A stretch of DNA of 64,000 nucleotides from Prosthecobacter sp. (GTDB lineage Bacteria > Verrucomicrobiota > Verrucomicrobiia > Verrucomicrobiales > Verrucomicrobiaceae): the NCBI GenBank assembly GCA_017853885.1, contig JAFMIR010000003.1:1-64000 (forward strand). Direction: 5' to 3'. Under the pieces are notes generated by a model. It worked only from the letters and a program-made list of their open reading frames with translations. It made no database searches and was not told the origin of the DNA. Positions 8,316 to 17,155 of this stretch are shown in pieces. Each line of letters begins with the position of its first letter. The stretch's first letter is position 1. Position numbers and translations under genes: made by a program.

Positions 8316-9272
8316 CTATTCAATGCTAACTTTCACGCCAGGAAGGGCAGCGACAAGCTGTTTTACGCCGACCTTTGTGGCCTTGGATTGCCAGAGGTAG
8401 ATGTTTTTGAGGCTCTTGATCTTGGCGAGGTGCTTGAGGCCCTCATCGGTCACCTGCGTGCCATACAGATTCAGTGTGTGCAGGTTGCTGAGGCGGGTGA
8501 GGGATTCCAGCCCGGCGTCGCCGACCTTCGTTTGGCGGAGGTCGAGAGTCACCAAGCGTGGGAGCTGGCCAATGCTCTTCAGAGCGGCATCGGTGATGAT
8601 GGTGCGGCCGAGGTCGAGGGCCACCACATTCTCCTTGAGTGGCAGGATGCTCTCGACCTTGGCGTCATCACACTTTGAGACACCTGTGAGGAAATCGACT
8701 CGAACTAGCGGACTTTCGACTTTCACGGGCGAGATCTGCGCGCCGGCCTTTTTGGCTGCGTCGAGCACGGCGTCACCGACTGGCTTCACTTCTTTTTCCA
8801 GCTTCGCAAAGAACACATCGTGCCCTCGGGGCTTGAACTCCCGTTGCGCTTGCGTGGCGGCACCAGCGGGCATGCCCTCGGTATTCCCCACCCAGCCACC
8901 AAAGTCCGCGCCTTCCTCGATCCATTTCTTCAGCAGGGCGACTTCCTCTTTAGTGAGATCGTCACCTTTAGGAGGCATGTGGGCGTCGTCGTCCTTTGGC
9001 AGCATGACGGATTCGTAGATGCCGCTCTTTTCAGGCGCCCCTGCGGTTAGCACCGGGCCGTTTTCACTGCCCTTGACGATGGCCCATGCGGCATCGAGGC
9101 GGAGACCCGCCTTGGGCTCTTTCTTTTTGCCGTTTTCTTCATATGGAGCGCGGTGGCAGTCGATGCACTTTTTGTTCAGGAAGGGCAGGATCTGCTGTTC
9201 AAATCCAACCGCACCCATGGCATGTGCGGATAACAAAAGGGAAGTAAGCAGTAACAAAAAAAGGCGTGTCAC
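8316..9272 (-). CDS. Exported planctomycete-type cytochrome c domain with leucine-rich repeats
   Basis: A 318-residue secreted protein. The GTG at 9272 opens a clean signal peptide (VTRLFLLLLTSLLLSAHAMG); the longer frame to 9347 adds 25 non-signal-like residues. After the signal comes a PSCyt1-like haem domain with CIDCH and a distal Met in HMPPKGDD. From about residue 200 there are four or five leucine-rich repeats of the form LxxLxxLxLxxTxVxDxGL. Such cytochrome-LRR chimeras are frequent in Verrucomicrobiota and Planctomycetota; their role is unknown, possibly electron transfer tethered to a binding surface. It is divergent from glgC. Confidence 0.82.
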   Translation of the reverse strand: MTRLFLLLLTSLLLSAHAMGAVGFEQQILPFLNKKCIDCHRAPYEENGKKKEPKAGLRLDAAWAIVKGSENGPVLTAGAPEKSGIYESVMLPKDDDAHMPPKGDDLTKEEVALLKKWIEEGADFGGWVGNTEGMPAGAATQAQREFKPRGHDVFFAKLEKEVKPVGDAVLDAAKKAGAQISPVKVESPLVRVDFLTGVSKCDDAKVESILPLKENVVALDLGRTIITDAALKSIGQLPRLVTLDLRQTKVGDAGLESLTRLSNLHTLNLYGTQVTDEGLKHLAKIKSLKNIYLWQSKATKVGVKQLVAALPGVKVSIE

Positions 9273-9359
9273 GTCAGGAAGATTGGGTTGGGACCAAGGG
9301 AAACGCTTGCCTGCCAGCCTTGTTTCAGAGAAATAAGAAGAGGCCACCCCCGCAAAGTC

Positions 9360-10670
9360 ATGAGCATGAAACGCGTTGTCGAAACCGAAGCCGATACCCT
9401 CCTCCGTCGTAGCACGCTTGCCATCGTGATGGGCGGCGGTGCCGGCACTCGACTCTTTCCGCTGACTAAGGACCGCGCGAAGCCAGCCGTGCCGCTAGCG
9501 GGCAAGTATCGCATCGTCGATCTTCCCATCAGCAACTGCATCAACTCGGGACTTCGCCAAGTATATGTGCTCACACAGTTCAACAGCGCCTCGCTGAACC
9601 GTCACCTGAACCGCACGTATCGCTTTGACCAGTTTACACGCGGCTTTGTCGAGGTGCTCGCTGCACAGCAGACGCCTGAGGGTGAGCGCTGGTATCAGGG
9701 CACCGCCGATGCTGTGCGGCAAAACATGCGGTACTTCCTTGAAGGCGATCACGAGCACTTTCTGATCCTAAGCGGTGACCAACTCTATCGCATGGACTTC
9801 CGCAAGGTGATGCGTCAGCACATCGCCAATGATGCGGACATCACCATTGCCACACTTCCCGTGAATGAACGTGACGCCACAGGTTTCGGCATCATGCATA
9901 GTGATGATACGGGCCGCATCACCGAGTTTGTCGAGAAGCCGAAGGACCCCGAGGTGCTCGCCAAGCTGCGCATGTCCGGGGATATCGTCAAGTCGCTCGG
10001 GATCGAAGGGGATGAGCCGCGGTATCAGGCCAGCATGGGCATCTATCTGTTCAACCGCAAGGTGCTCGAAGAGTGCCTCGACAACACGCATAACGACTTC
10101 GGCAAGAACATCATTCCCGCCGCCATAAGCGAGCGTCGAGTGCATGCCTACAACTTCCACGGTTACTGGGAGGACATCGGCACCATTCGTAGCTTCTTCC
10201 AGGCAAACCTAGACCTTTGCCAGACCGTGCCGCCGTTTGATTTCTTCGACAGCATCGAACCCATTTTCACCCACAGTCGCGCGCTGCCCGCCAGCAAGCT
10301 GAACGGAGCCACCGTCCGTCAAGCTCTCATTGCCGATGGCTGCATCATCACGGATGCGCATCTTGAAAATGCTGTCATTGGCGTCCGATCCCGCATCGAG
10401 ACCGGTACCACCATCCGTAAATGCATCATCATGGGCGCTGACTTTTATGCAGGCGCGCGCGGCACCGATCCGGAGCGTCCACCTCCTGGCATCGGCCGTA
10501 ACTGCCGAATCGAACGGGCAATCATCGACAAAAACGTCCATATAGGCGACAACGTTGTCATCACTCCCGAAGGCAAGCCTGATCATTTTGACGGACCGAA
10601 CTGGTACATTCGCGATGGTATCGTCTGCGTGCCCAAAGATGCGGTGATTCCAGATGGCACATGGGTTTGA
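9360..10670 (+). CDS. glgC: Glucose-1-phosphate adenylyltransferase (ADP-glucose pyrophosphorylase)
   Basis: GlgC makes ADP-glucose from ATP and glucose 1-phosphate, the committed step of bacterial glycogen synthesis. The 436-residue product has the nucleotide-binding signature GGGAGTRLFPLTKDRAKPAVP near the N-terminus, RIVDLPISNCINSG, the glucose-1-P region FVEKP and a C-terminal left-handed beta-helix part. The ATG at 9360 (MSMKRVVETEAD) is chosen over the upstream frame start at 9288, which would run into the divergent cytochrome gene and adds atypical residues. No other glycogen genes are adjacent. Confidence 0.95.
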   Translation: MSMKRVVETEADTLLRRSTLAIVMGGGAGTRLFPLTKDRAKPAVPLAGKYRIVDLPISNCINSGLRQVYVLTQFNSASLNRHLNRTYRFDQFTRGFVEVLAAQQTPEGERWYQGTADAVRQNMRYFLEGDHEHFLILSGDQLYRMDFRKVMRQHIANDADITIATLPVNERDATGFGIMHSDDTGRITEFVEKPKDPEVLAKLRMSGDIVKSLGIEGDEPRYQASMGIYLFNRKVLEECLDNTHNDFGKNIIPAAISERRVHAYNFHGYWEDIGTIRSFFQANLDLCQTVPPFDFFDSIEPIFTHSRALPASKLNGATVRQALIADGCIITDAHLENAVIGVRSRIETGTTIRKCIIMGADFYAGARGTDPERPPPGIGRNCRIERAIIDKNVHIGDNVVITPEGKPDHFDGPNWYIRDGIVCVPKDAVIPDGTWV

Positions 10671-10710
10671 CCTTCTCAGATCGAGACGGCTGAAAGTTGC
10701 GCTGTTTTCT

Positions 10711-10730
10711 AGCCGCTGTTAGTGGCTCTT
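10711..10730 (+). terminator. Weak terminator-like hairpin after glgC
   Basis: AGCCGCT and AGTGGCT form a 7-bp stem with one G-T pair and a 3-nt loop, followed by an imperfect T-rich tail CTTTCTT. It lies 40 bp after glgC and just before the aldolase start, so it may instead attenuate read-through. Confidence 0.35.
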
Positions 10731-10738
10731 TCTTGTAA

Positions 10739-11569
10739 ATGAAATCCTTTCGCCTCAAACGACTTTTCAACGCCAAATCCAACCGCTGCTTCGATGTGGC
10801 TGTCGACCACGGCTTCTTCAATCAGCCGGGCTTTTTACCTGGCATCGAGGATATGCGGGCGGTTGTGCAGACGCTCGTCGAGGCAGCGCCGGACGCCATC
10901 CAGCTTACGCTGGGCATGGCGCGTCACCTGCAGGAAATTCCTGGACGGCACAAACCGAGTCTCGTGCTGCGCACAGATGTGGCCAACATCTATGGCAAGA
11001 CCTTGCCGGAGAATCGCCGCTTCAGTCTCATGATCGAAGACTGTATGCTACAGGCGGTGCGCTACGACGCCTCCTGTGTATGCGTGAACCTTTTCCAAAT
11101 CCCAGGCGCCCCCGAAGTGCATGCAGAGTGCGTGCAAAACATCCTCAAGCTCAAGCCGCAGGCCGATCACTACGGCATGCCGATGATGGTGGAGCCGCTG
11201 GTGTTTCAGCCAAATGAGAAGGCTGGCGGCTACATGGTGAACGGAGACGAGACCGCCATCACCTATCTTGTGCGGCAGGCGGTTGAACTGGGCGCGGACA
11301 TTATCAAAGCAGACCCCACTGACGATGTGAGTTGTTATCATAAGATCATCGAGGCAGCATCAGGCATCCCGGTGCTTGTGCGCGGTGGTGGCCGGGTGAG
11401 TGATCGCGAGATCCTCGAACGCACGCAGGGCCTGCTCCAGCAAGGCGCGGCGGGTATTGTATATGGCCGGAATGTGATCCAGCATCCGAATCCGAAGGGC
11501 ATCACGCGGGCGCTGATGGCGATGGTGCATGATGGTGTGGGCGTCGAAGACGCCTTGAAGCGGATTTGA
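10739..11569 (+). CDS. DeoC/LacD/DhnA-type class I aldolase
   Basis: A 276-residue TIM-barrel enzyme of the DhnA/FbaB-LacD group (class I fructose-bisphosphate or tagatose-bisphosphate aldolase and AI-2 aldolase relatives). Supporting stretches are FDVAVDHGFF at strand 1, GADIIKADPTDD with the likely Schiff-base lysine, VLVRGGGRVSD, and a phosphate-binding GAAGIVYGRNV. It is preceded by glgC (69 bp) and ends at a strong bidirectional terminator. It likely cleaves or forms a phosphorylated keto-sugar; the precise substrate is not evident. Confidence 0.8.
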   Translation: MKSFRLKRLFNAKSNRCFDVAVDHGFFNQPGFLPGIEDMRAVVQTLVEAAPDAIQLTLGMARHLQEIPGRHKPSLVLRTDVANIYGKTLPENRRFSLMIEDCMLQAVRYDASCVCVNLFQIPGAPEVHAECVQNILKLKPQADHYGMPMMVEPLVFQPNEKAGGYMVNGDETAITYLVRQAVELGADIIKADPTDDVSCYHKIIEAASGIPVLVRGGGRVSDREILERTQGLLQQGAAGIVYGRNVIQHPNPKGITRALMAMVHDGVGVEDALKRI

Positions 11570-11581
11570 GGCGTCCGACAC

Positions 11582-11625
11582 AAAAAAGCCGCGACACGCT
11601 TTCACGAGTCGCGGCTGATTTTTTT
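11582..11625. terminator. Bidirectional intrinsic terminator
   Basis: A perfect 9-bp stem AGCCGCGAC (11587-11595) and GTCGCGGCT (11608-11616) has seven T residues on the right and a run of A on the left. It can terminate both the rightward aldolase gene and the leftward Gfo/Idh gene that meet here. Confidence 0.92.
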
Positions 11626-11637
11626 CACGCTGGAGGA

Positions 11638-13038
11638 TCAGACGATCTCAACGGGTTGCATGCCGATCTTTGCGTAGTCCTCGGCTTTGTAGCCTGGAAT
11701 GGCGATGGGATACCAGCCGTTGGCATCGGGTTTGACGGGGGCTTCTGTCTCCGGGGTGACAATGGCGGGCATGTGCTGCACTTTGGAGTTCAGCGCTTCA
11801 TCCCAACTGATTTCCTTGCCGGAGTAGGTGGCCATGCGGCCCATGATGGCGGTCATGGTGCTCTCTGCGCCATAGTAGGCATTGTTGAGGGGCGTGTTGT
11901 TGAGAATGGCATCCTGAAGCTGATCGTGCTCGACCTGATAAGGATTCGGATCACCACCGGTGCCTCCCCCCTTCTTTTTGCCTTTTGCTCCCTTCTCTTC
12001 GCCTCCGCGGGCGGGACGATATTTCCAGATGGTCTCACCTTTGTGGTCGTTGGCATAGCACTTGCCGCTGTTGTCGAGGTAGAGCTTGCCCTTGGTGCCT
12101 GTGAATTCTTCACGCACATCCGGCTTGGTGTTGCTCTGGTGACGGCACTGGCTGTTGACGCGGACACCGTTGGCATATGTGAACTCGACGTAGTGGTGGT
12201 CGTAAATCTGCCCCCACTTCTTATCCACGCGCTGCTGTCGGCCGCCCATGCCGGCAGCCTTTTCCGGATGACCACCGATGAACCAATTGGCAACGTCGAT
12301 GTTGTGAATGTGCTGCTCGTTGATGTGGTCGCCGCAAAGCCAAGTGAAATGATACCAGTTGTTCACTTGGTACATCAGCTCGTTCTGGCCTTCCTTGCGA
12401 TCGCGGAACCAGATGCCGCCACCGTTCCAGTAGACTTGGCCGGAGACGATGTCGCCGATGATGCCCTGCTCCTTGACCTGCTTGAGCGCGTCGAGGTAAC
12501 AGTTCTGATAGCGTCGCTGGAGGCCGACAACGACCTTGAGCTTCTTCTCATCAGCCACTTTGGCCATTTCGAGCACCTTGCGCACGCCGGCACTGTCCAC
12601 GGCGACGGGTTTTTCCATGAACACATTTTTACCAGCATTGATAGCGGCTTCAAAGTGATAGGGGCGGAAACCGGGAGGCGTGGTTAGAATCACGAGGTCG
12701 CACGAATCAATGACCTTCTTGTAGCCTTCGACGCCGTCGTAGATGCGGTCGTCTACCTGCACACGCTCGGCGTGCTTGTTGCGCAGGTTGGAAAGGGAGC
12801 CCTCGGCTTTTTCTTTGAAAGCGTCGCACACGGCGTGAAGCACGAAGTTGGCATTCGGCGTGGTGAGCGCTTGGTCGGCTGCACCTGAGCCGCGGCCACC
12901 GGATCCGATGAGGCCGATTTTGACTTTGTCGCTGCCGGCAGCCCATGCGGACTGGGCTACGGTGAGGGCGCTAGCGGCGGCGGTGGTGCCGATAAACTGG
13001 CGGCGCGAGGTGGACGCAGGAGTGGTGGGTGTGTTCAT
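11638..13038 (-). CDS. Tat-exported Gfo/Idh/MocA family oxidoreductase
   Basis: A 466-residue NAD(P)-dependent sugar oxidoreductase. It begins with a twin-arginine signal SRRQFIGTTAAASALTVAQS, so it is exported folded, a feature typical of this family in Verrucomicrobiota and Planctomycetota. The dinucleotide-binding motif GLIGSGGRGSG follows the signal, and NVFMEKPVAVD is the conserved Gfo/Idh EKP motif. A Gly/Lys-rich insertion lies around residue 350. It is followed on the same strand by a sugar isomerase (66 bp upstream on the minus strand), suggesting joint use of a sugar or inositol substrate, which I cannot name. Confidence 0.9.
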   Translation of the reverse strand: MNTPTTPASTSRRQFIGTTAAASALTVAQSAWAAGSDKVKIGLIGSGGRGSGAADQALTTPNANFVLHAVCDAFKEKAEGSLSNLRNKHAERVQVDDRIYDGVEGYKKVIDSCDLVILTTPPGFRPYHFEAAINAGKNVFMEKPVAVDSAGVRKVLEMAKVADEKKLKVVVGLQRRYQNCYLDALKQVKEQGIIGDIVSGQVYWNGGGIWFRDRKEGQNELMYQVNNWYHFTWLCGDHINEQHIHNIDVANWFIGGHPEKAAGMGGRQQRVDKKWGQIYDHHYVEFTYANGVRVNSQCRHQSNTKPDVREEFTGTKGKLYLDNSGKCYANDHKGETIWKYRPARGGEEKGAKGKKKGGGTGGDPNPYQVEHDQLQDAILNNTPLNNAYYGAESTMTAIMGRMATYSGKEISWDEALNSKVQHMPAIVTPETEAPVKPDANGWYPIAIPGYKAEDYAKIGMQPVEIV

Positions 13039-13103
13039 GAGGAAAAGAAGAGAGAGTGTGAACGCTGGTCACGCAGAGGTTCTGTGCGCGAATCCTTCGA
13101 CTT

Positions 13104-13955
13104 TCAGGCCAGAGCTTTCCGGATGACTTGGATGCCTTCTTCATACACCTGCTCGGTGCTGGGGAAGAAGTCGCGCCAAACGCGGGTGGCGGCAGCAAGG
13201 TCCGGCAGGGCACTGCCAAAGGCTTCAATGGTCATCCAGCCGTCGTAGCCGAGCCTTTTAAGGTGCTGAATCTGCTCCGTGAGATTGATGTGGCCGCGGC
13301 CGGGCGTGCCGCGATCGTTCTCGGAGATGTGCACATGGTTGAGCTTGCCGGAGGCAAAGACGGTATCAATGGCAGCGAGGGGGCTCTTCTCCTCAATGTT
13401 GGCGTGGAAGGTATCGTACATGGTGCCGAAGTTCGGGTGATCGACCCGCTTCACGTAGCTGGCGGCCTGCTCCATCGTGTTGAGGAGGTGGCTCTCGAAG
13501 CGGTTCAGCGCTTCGATAGCGCACTTCACGCCCGCAGCCTGCGCAACCGGTGCGATGGCCCGATGCACCTCAGCGGCGTGGTTGAGCTCGGCCTCCGTCG
13601 GGAACGCACCAGTGAACTGGCCGAGTACCTGATAGTAAGGGCCGCAAAGGGTCTGCACTCCCGCATTGTGGCAGCATTCAATCACGCGCTTCAGATGATC
13701 GATCGCGCCCTGGCGATTCGCGGCAATGGGTGAGATGGCATTGTGCGACTCATCTGGCAAAACGGTTACGGCAGTGCATTCGAGGCCGTTGTCCTTGAGC
13801 ACCTTGCCGATGGTAGAGAAGTGGGCGGGTTGGCTCACATCGAAAATGGGCAACTCGACACCGTCGTAGCCGGACTTCTTGAGTTTTTCGATGACGGGGT
13901 AGTTGGCCTCGGTGACGTGGCCTGTATAGAGAAGGAGGTTGAATCCGATTTTCAT
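13104..13955 (-). CDS. Sugar phosphate isomerase/epimerase (AP endonuclease 2-type TIM barrel)
   Basis: A 283-residue xylose-isomerase-like TIM-barrel protein related to hydroxypyruvate isomerase, D-psicose/tagatose 3-epimerase and IolE/IolI. Metal-ligand-type segments are visible: KCAIEALNRFE (Glu), TMYDTFHANIEE (Asp and His), NHVHISENDRGTPG (His) and MTIEAFG (Glu). It has no signal peptide. It precedes the Tat-exported Gfo/Idh oxidoreductase on the same strand, a pairing often seen in sugar or inositol catabolism. The exact reaction is uncertain. Confidence 0.87.
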   Translation of the reverse strand: MKIGFNLLLYTGHVTEANYPVIEKLKKSGYDGVELPIFDVSQPAHFSTIGKVLKDNGLECTAVTVLPDESHNAISPIAANRQGAIDHLKRVIECCHNAGVQTLCGPYYQVLGQFTGAFPTEAELNHAAEVHRAIAPVAQAAGVKCAIEALNRFESHLLNTMEQAASYVKRVDHPNFGTMYDTFHANIEEKSPLAAIDTVFASGKLNHVHISENDRGTPGRGHINLTEQIQHLKRLGYDGWMTIEAFGSALPDLAAATRVWRDFFPSTEQVYEEGIQVIRKALA

Positions 13956-14097
13956 GCGAGTGGGAAGGTCAAGCTAGGTATTTGCAGCGGAAATGGCAAG
14001 GACAGAAGCACTGTGTAGCGCAGGGGTGAGAGACCTTGCTTGCCGCAGATCTTCTCTCCTTGAAAATGGCCCTGCCTCCCGCATGTTGTCAGCTTGT

Positions 14098-14592
14098 ATG
14101 ACGAAAAACGCCTGTATTATTGCCTTTGCTGCCAGTTTGGCACTCGTGTCATGCCAAAACCCCGCCGATCCTGCGGCGAATGTGAGCGATCCGTATGCCT
14201 CGAATTTCAACGATGGCTTCTACAACCCCTACCCGGGTCAGGGAGGCACAGTGAAGCCTGCTTCCCCTCAGCCCACCTACCAAACACCACCGATGCCAGC
14301 GGAGGCCCCACCGCCTCCTGCGAATCCCTATGCTTTCAGTGCTGGCTCAAAGGCTGACGCCAGCAGCAACTCGCCTAAAACAGTCGCCAGCAGCGCCCCG
14401 TCGAAAAAGCCCTCCACAAACTCCTCGAAGCCAAAGGCCAAATCCTCCAGCGGATCGAGATACACCGTTGCGAAGGGCGATTCGTTGTATGCGATCGCCT
14501 CTAAGAAAAAGACCACCGTGGCTAAACTCAAGGCTGCCAACGGTCTGAAAAGCGATCTGATCCGTCCCGGTCAGTCACTCAAAATTCCCTGA
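14098..14592 (+). CDS. LysM-domain lipoprotein
   Basis: A 164-residue envelope protein. From the ATG at 14098 it has a lipoprotein signal with lipobox LVSC, then a long Pro/Ala/Ser/Lys-rich linker, and a C-terminal LysM domain (from about residue 120: [13 protein letters not shown] ... [17 protein letters not shown]). LysM binds peptidoglycan N-acetylglucosamine chains, so this is probably an outer-membrane or inner-membrane anchored wall-binding protein. Earlier in-frame starts at 13993 and 14083 would bury the signal sequence. Confidence 0.85.
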   Translation: MTKNACIIAFAASLALVSCQNPADPAANVSDPYASNFNDGFYNPYPGQGGTVKPASPQPTYQTPPMPAEAPPPPANPYAFSAGSKADASSNSPKTVASSAPSKKPSTNSSKPKAKSSSGSRYTVAKGDSLYAIASKKKTTVAKLKAANGLKSDLIRPGQSLKIP

Positions 14593-14655
14593 TTGAGCTT
14601 TTTTGCTCGAATAAACCGGCTTTGCCCGGCGTCCGAAGCAGTCTCATATCCTGAC

Positions 14656-15273
14656 ATGTCTGCCGCCCCTGCCGCGACTGATCCCGTCGAGCAGCAGCTC
14701 GATGTGGATCTCGTCATACGCAGCCAAGCGGGAGACACCCGCGCATTTGACCTGCTTGTTACACGCTATCGGTCGAGGATTTACGCCATGACTTATCATC
14801 TTGTCCGAAATGACACCGAGGCATGGGACCTCGCGCAGGAGGCTTTTATCAAGGCATGGCGCGCGCTGCCGAATTTCAAACAGGATGCGGCCTTCTACAC
14901 GTGGCTCTACCGCATTGCCCACAATGTGACCTGCGACTGGCTGCGGAAGAAAAAAATTCAGGGCGACGGCGAGTTTGATGATGAGCACACGAATCACCGA
15001 GCCATGCCCGGTTCCCGCACGATGCCACAGGGTTTTGACACGCCGGACCGTGCCATCAAGCGGCAGGAGCTCGGCCAGCGCATCGATCAAGCCATCGCCC
15101 GCCTCTCCGTGGACCACCGCCAGGCCGTTATGCTGAGAGAAATCGAGGGTTTGTCCTATGAAGAGATGGCTGAGGTGATGGGGTGTTCCCTTGGCACGGT
15201 GATGTCACGCCTGTTTTACGCCCGCAAGAAACTCCAGGAAATGCTCAAAGACACCTATGAAAACCCCATCTGA
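14656..15273 (+). CDS. ECF-type RNA polymerase sigma factor
   Basis: A 205-residue sigma-70 family factor lacking regions 1 and 3. Region 2 is clear (RYRSRIYAMTYHLVRNDTEA, DLAQEAFIKAWRALPNF, FYTWLYRIAHNVTCDWLRKKK) and region 4 has the promoter -35 HTH (LSVDHRQAVMLREIEGLSYEEMAE, GTVMSRLFYARKKL). It overlaps the following gene by 17 bp and is therefore translationally coupled to its presumed anti-sigma factor. An in-frame TTG at 14593 is a less likely start. It probably drives an envelope or stress regulon including its own operon. Confidence 0.92.
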   Translation: MSAAPAATDPVEQQLDVDLVIRSQAGDTRAFDLLVTRYRSRIYAMTYHLVRNDTEAWDLAQEAFIKAWRALPNFKQDAAFYTWLYRIAHNVTCDWLRKKKIQGDGEFDDEHTNHRAMPGSRTMPQGFDTPDRAIKRQELGQRIDQAIARLSVDHRQAVMLREIEGLSYEEMAEVMGCSLGTVMSRLFYARKKLQEMLKDTYENPI

Positions 15274-15895
15274 AGAAAACCACGATCTCATCCGCTGGCT
15301 TGATGATGAAATGACCGTTGGAGAACGCCGGGCATTTGAGGCCAACTGGCAAAGCGATCCCGAGCTCGCCGCCGAAGCCGAATCGATGCGTTGGCTGAGC
15401 GAGCGTCTCAAAGCACACCTTCCTGCGGAGATCCCGGTCCCGCACGCGGACTTCTTCAACTCTCAAATCCAAGCTCGCATCGCTCAGATGGAAGTCGATG
15501 ACGCCCGCGAACGTGCGGAAACCGCCGCTTCGACCAGCAGCCGGTTTTTGTGGCTGCGCCTGCCTTGGCTGGCCGGAGCTGCTGCAGCCGCGTTGGCTAT
15601 CGTCGGCCTTGTGTGGACACAAAGCGGCTCCAGTGGGTGCTCCACCATTCTGAGCACCTACACGCCAAATCCCTCGATGAAGGCCCAAGTGATCGAACAT
15701 GTCGATGCCGTTGCCACCGTGCTTTTGCTCGAAGGCCTCGACCCCATCCCAGCTGAGAAAAAAGTTGTCGGATTCCATGTGCATCACGCCGAATCCGATG
15801 CCGAGGTGGCCACGACGACGCTGTTTGATGAAAACGGCGCTGTTTTGGCCGTCGTCGCACTCAACGCCCAAGGGCAACCGCAGATGCTGAAATGA
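15257..15895 (+). CDS. Membrane anti-sigma factor (putative)
   Basis: A 212-residue single-pass protein overlapping the ECF sigma gene. The N-terminal about 50 residues (NHDLIRWLDDEMTVGERRAFE, DPELAAEAE) resemble the helical RsiW/RseA-type anti-sigma domain. I see no HxxxCxxC zinc motif, so it would be a zinc-independent type. One hydrophobic helix (about 98-118) separates it from a C-terminal extracytoplasmic domain of about 90 residues. Function is inferred mainly from context and architecture. Confidence 0.75.
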   Translation: MKTPSEENHDLIRWLDDEMTVGERRAFEANWQSDPELAAEAESMRWLSERLKAHLPAEIPVPHADFFNSQIQARIAQMEVDDARERAETAASTSSRFLWLRLPWLAGAAAAALAIVGLVWTQSGSSGCSTILSTYTPNPSMKAQVIEHVDAVATVLLLEGLDPIPAEKKVVGFHVHHAESDAEVATTTLFDENGAVLAVVALNAQGQPQMLK

Positions 15896-16431
15896 CCACG
15901 ACATTCCAACGGCAGAACATCTTCTGCAAAAGCGGACTTTGGCGCAGGTTGTGTCTTTCGTGTGTCATTTGGCATGCGTCATTCTGTCTTGCCCAGCAGC
16001 CAACACCGGCTGTTGTCAGGCAACCCGCTACCGACGGAAAAGTCTGGGGTGCCCTCATTTACGCCACGACCGATGCGGACAAGCTGACCGGCAGCGCTGA
16101 ACAAATGCCGACAACCCCCCAAGACCTCCCAGCCCGTTTGGCAAAGGTTTTTGCGCCTTACACGCATTTTGAAATCATCGGCCAGCACCTCCAGGATGTG
16201 TTCCGCGAATATGAATCATGGGTCGTGCCCTCGCGTGATCTGTTTTTGAAGATCGACTCGAAGGGTCCTGCTGAAGATGGCGGCATGAACCTGCATCTTC
16301 AGGTCTGGCGTGAGCAGCAGGTGGTTGCCAAGGCGGATGCCATCCTACGTGCGGGCAGCCCGCTTTTTATAGGCGGTCCAAAATGGCGGGGAGGGCAGCT
16401 TCTTTTCGTGCTCGAACTGCGGAAAAAATAA
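15892..16431 (+). CDS. Exported protein of unknown function in the ECF sigma operon
   Basis: A 179-residue protein whose ATG overlaps the anti-sigma stop as ATGA, so it is the third gene of the sigma unit. A hydrophobic segment ending in CLAQQ (about residue 35) looks like a signal peptide. The rest is a soluble domain with no motif I recognise. Co-translation suggests it could modulate or be an output of the sigma/anti-sigma switch, but this is only context. It meets the next gene tail to tail with 3 bp between stop codons. Confidence 0.7.
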   Translation: MTTTFQRQNIFCKSGLWRRLCLSCVIWHASFCLAQQPTPAVVRQPATDGKVWGALIYATTDADKLTGSAEQMPTTPQDLPARLAKVFAPYTHFEIIGQHLQDVFREYESWVVPSRDLFLKIDSKGPAEDGGMNLHLQVWREQQVVAKADAILRAGSPLFIGGPKWRGGQLLFVLELRKK

Positions 16432-16434
16432 GGT

Positions 16435-16980
16435 TCACTCGCGCCAGATGCGCCCTTGGCCGGTGCGAAAACCACGCTCTAGACTTTGGAAAAGAGAATT
16501 CAACCTCGCCTCATCTTTGAGGACAAACTCCACGGTGTGTGCGTGGGTCGAAGCGGGATAAGATTTTACCACTCGGGGCTCGGTAAGTGTCGTTGAGACT
16601 CGTCCTGCGGCCTGCTCGAAAAGGCCTTTGGCGCGCTCGACAGCCTGCGTGCCGGCATTCACGAGGTTGCTGTTGGTTTCCATCTTCGCCGGCTCTAGGA
16701 AATAAAAGCGCACAATCTGTGAAGAGCTCAGCGTGAGGTTCACCTCAACCACGCGGGCCACCGCATCGGCCACATACTCATGCTTCGACAGGGCGATGAT
16801 CGAATTGCAACGTACGATGTAGTTGCCCCCCTTCAGTCGGCCATCCCAGAGGCCATCCCGTGTCGGCTCGTCTCCTTGCTGTTGTTGGCCACCTTGGCCC
16901 GTGGGATTTTGGCCAGGCGCCGTCTGGGCAGCAGCGGGTATGACGGCGAGAATCAACAAAGAGGCGATGAGTTTCTTCAT
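16435..16980 (-). CDS. Exported protein of unknown function
   Basis: A 181-residue protein beginning with a signal peptide MKKLIASLLILAVIPAAAQ, then a Gly/Gln-rich stretch (PGQNPTGQGGQQQQGDEP) and a soluble domain. No family is recognised. The ATG at 16980 is preferred over an upstream start at 17079 because it opens the signal peptide. Convergent with the ECF operon. Confidence 0.7.
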   Translation of the reverse strand: MKKLIASLLILAVIPAAAQTAPGQNPTGQGGQQQQGDEPTRDGLWDGRLKGGNYIVRCNSIIALSKHEYVADAVARVVEVNLTLSSSQIVRFYFLEPAKMETNSNLVNAGTQAVERAKGLFEQAAGRVSTTLTEPRVVKSYPASTHAHTVEFVLKDEARLNSLFQSLERGFRTGQGRIWRE

Positions 16981-17155
16981 GAGTAAAGTCGAGGCTACCA
17001 CAAACCTCACGGGGATGGACAACCCTTTCTTTGCCCGTTCATTTCGGCGCTTGGGGCTTTTGGGGCCGGAAAGCCCCATCGCTCAAAGTGGCATCATCCA
17101 TTCAGTTTTCGCTCCGGGAAGCGTATTGAATGGCTAAAACCACTCCCACGCCCTC

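Noticed and set aside
13039..13075. A third CRP-like site (TGTGA and TCACG) near the Gfo/Idh gene
   Set aside because: Spacing is 7 not 6 and the outer bases do not match the 18-bp motif seen before actA and nuoJ.
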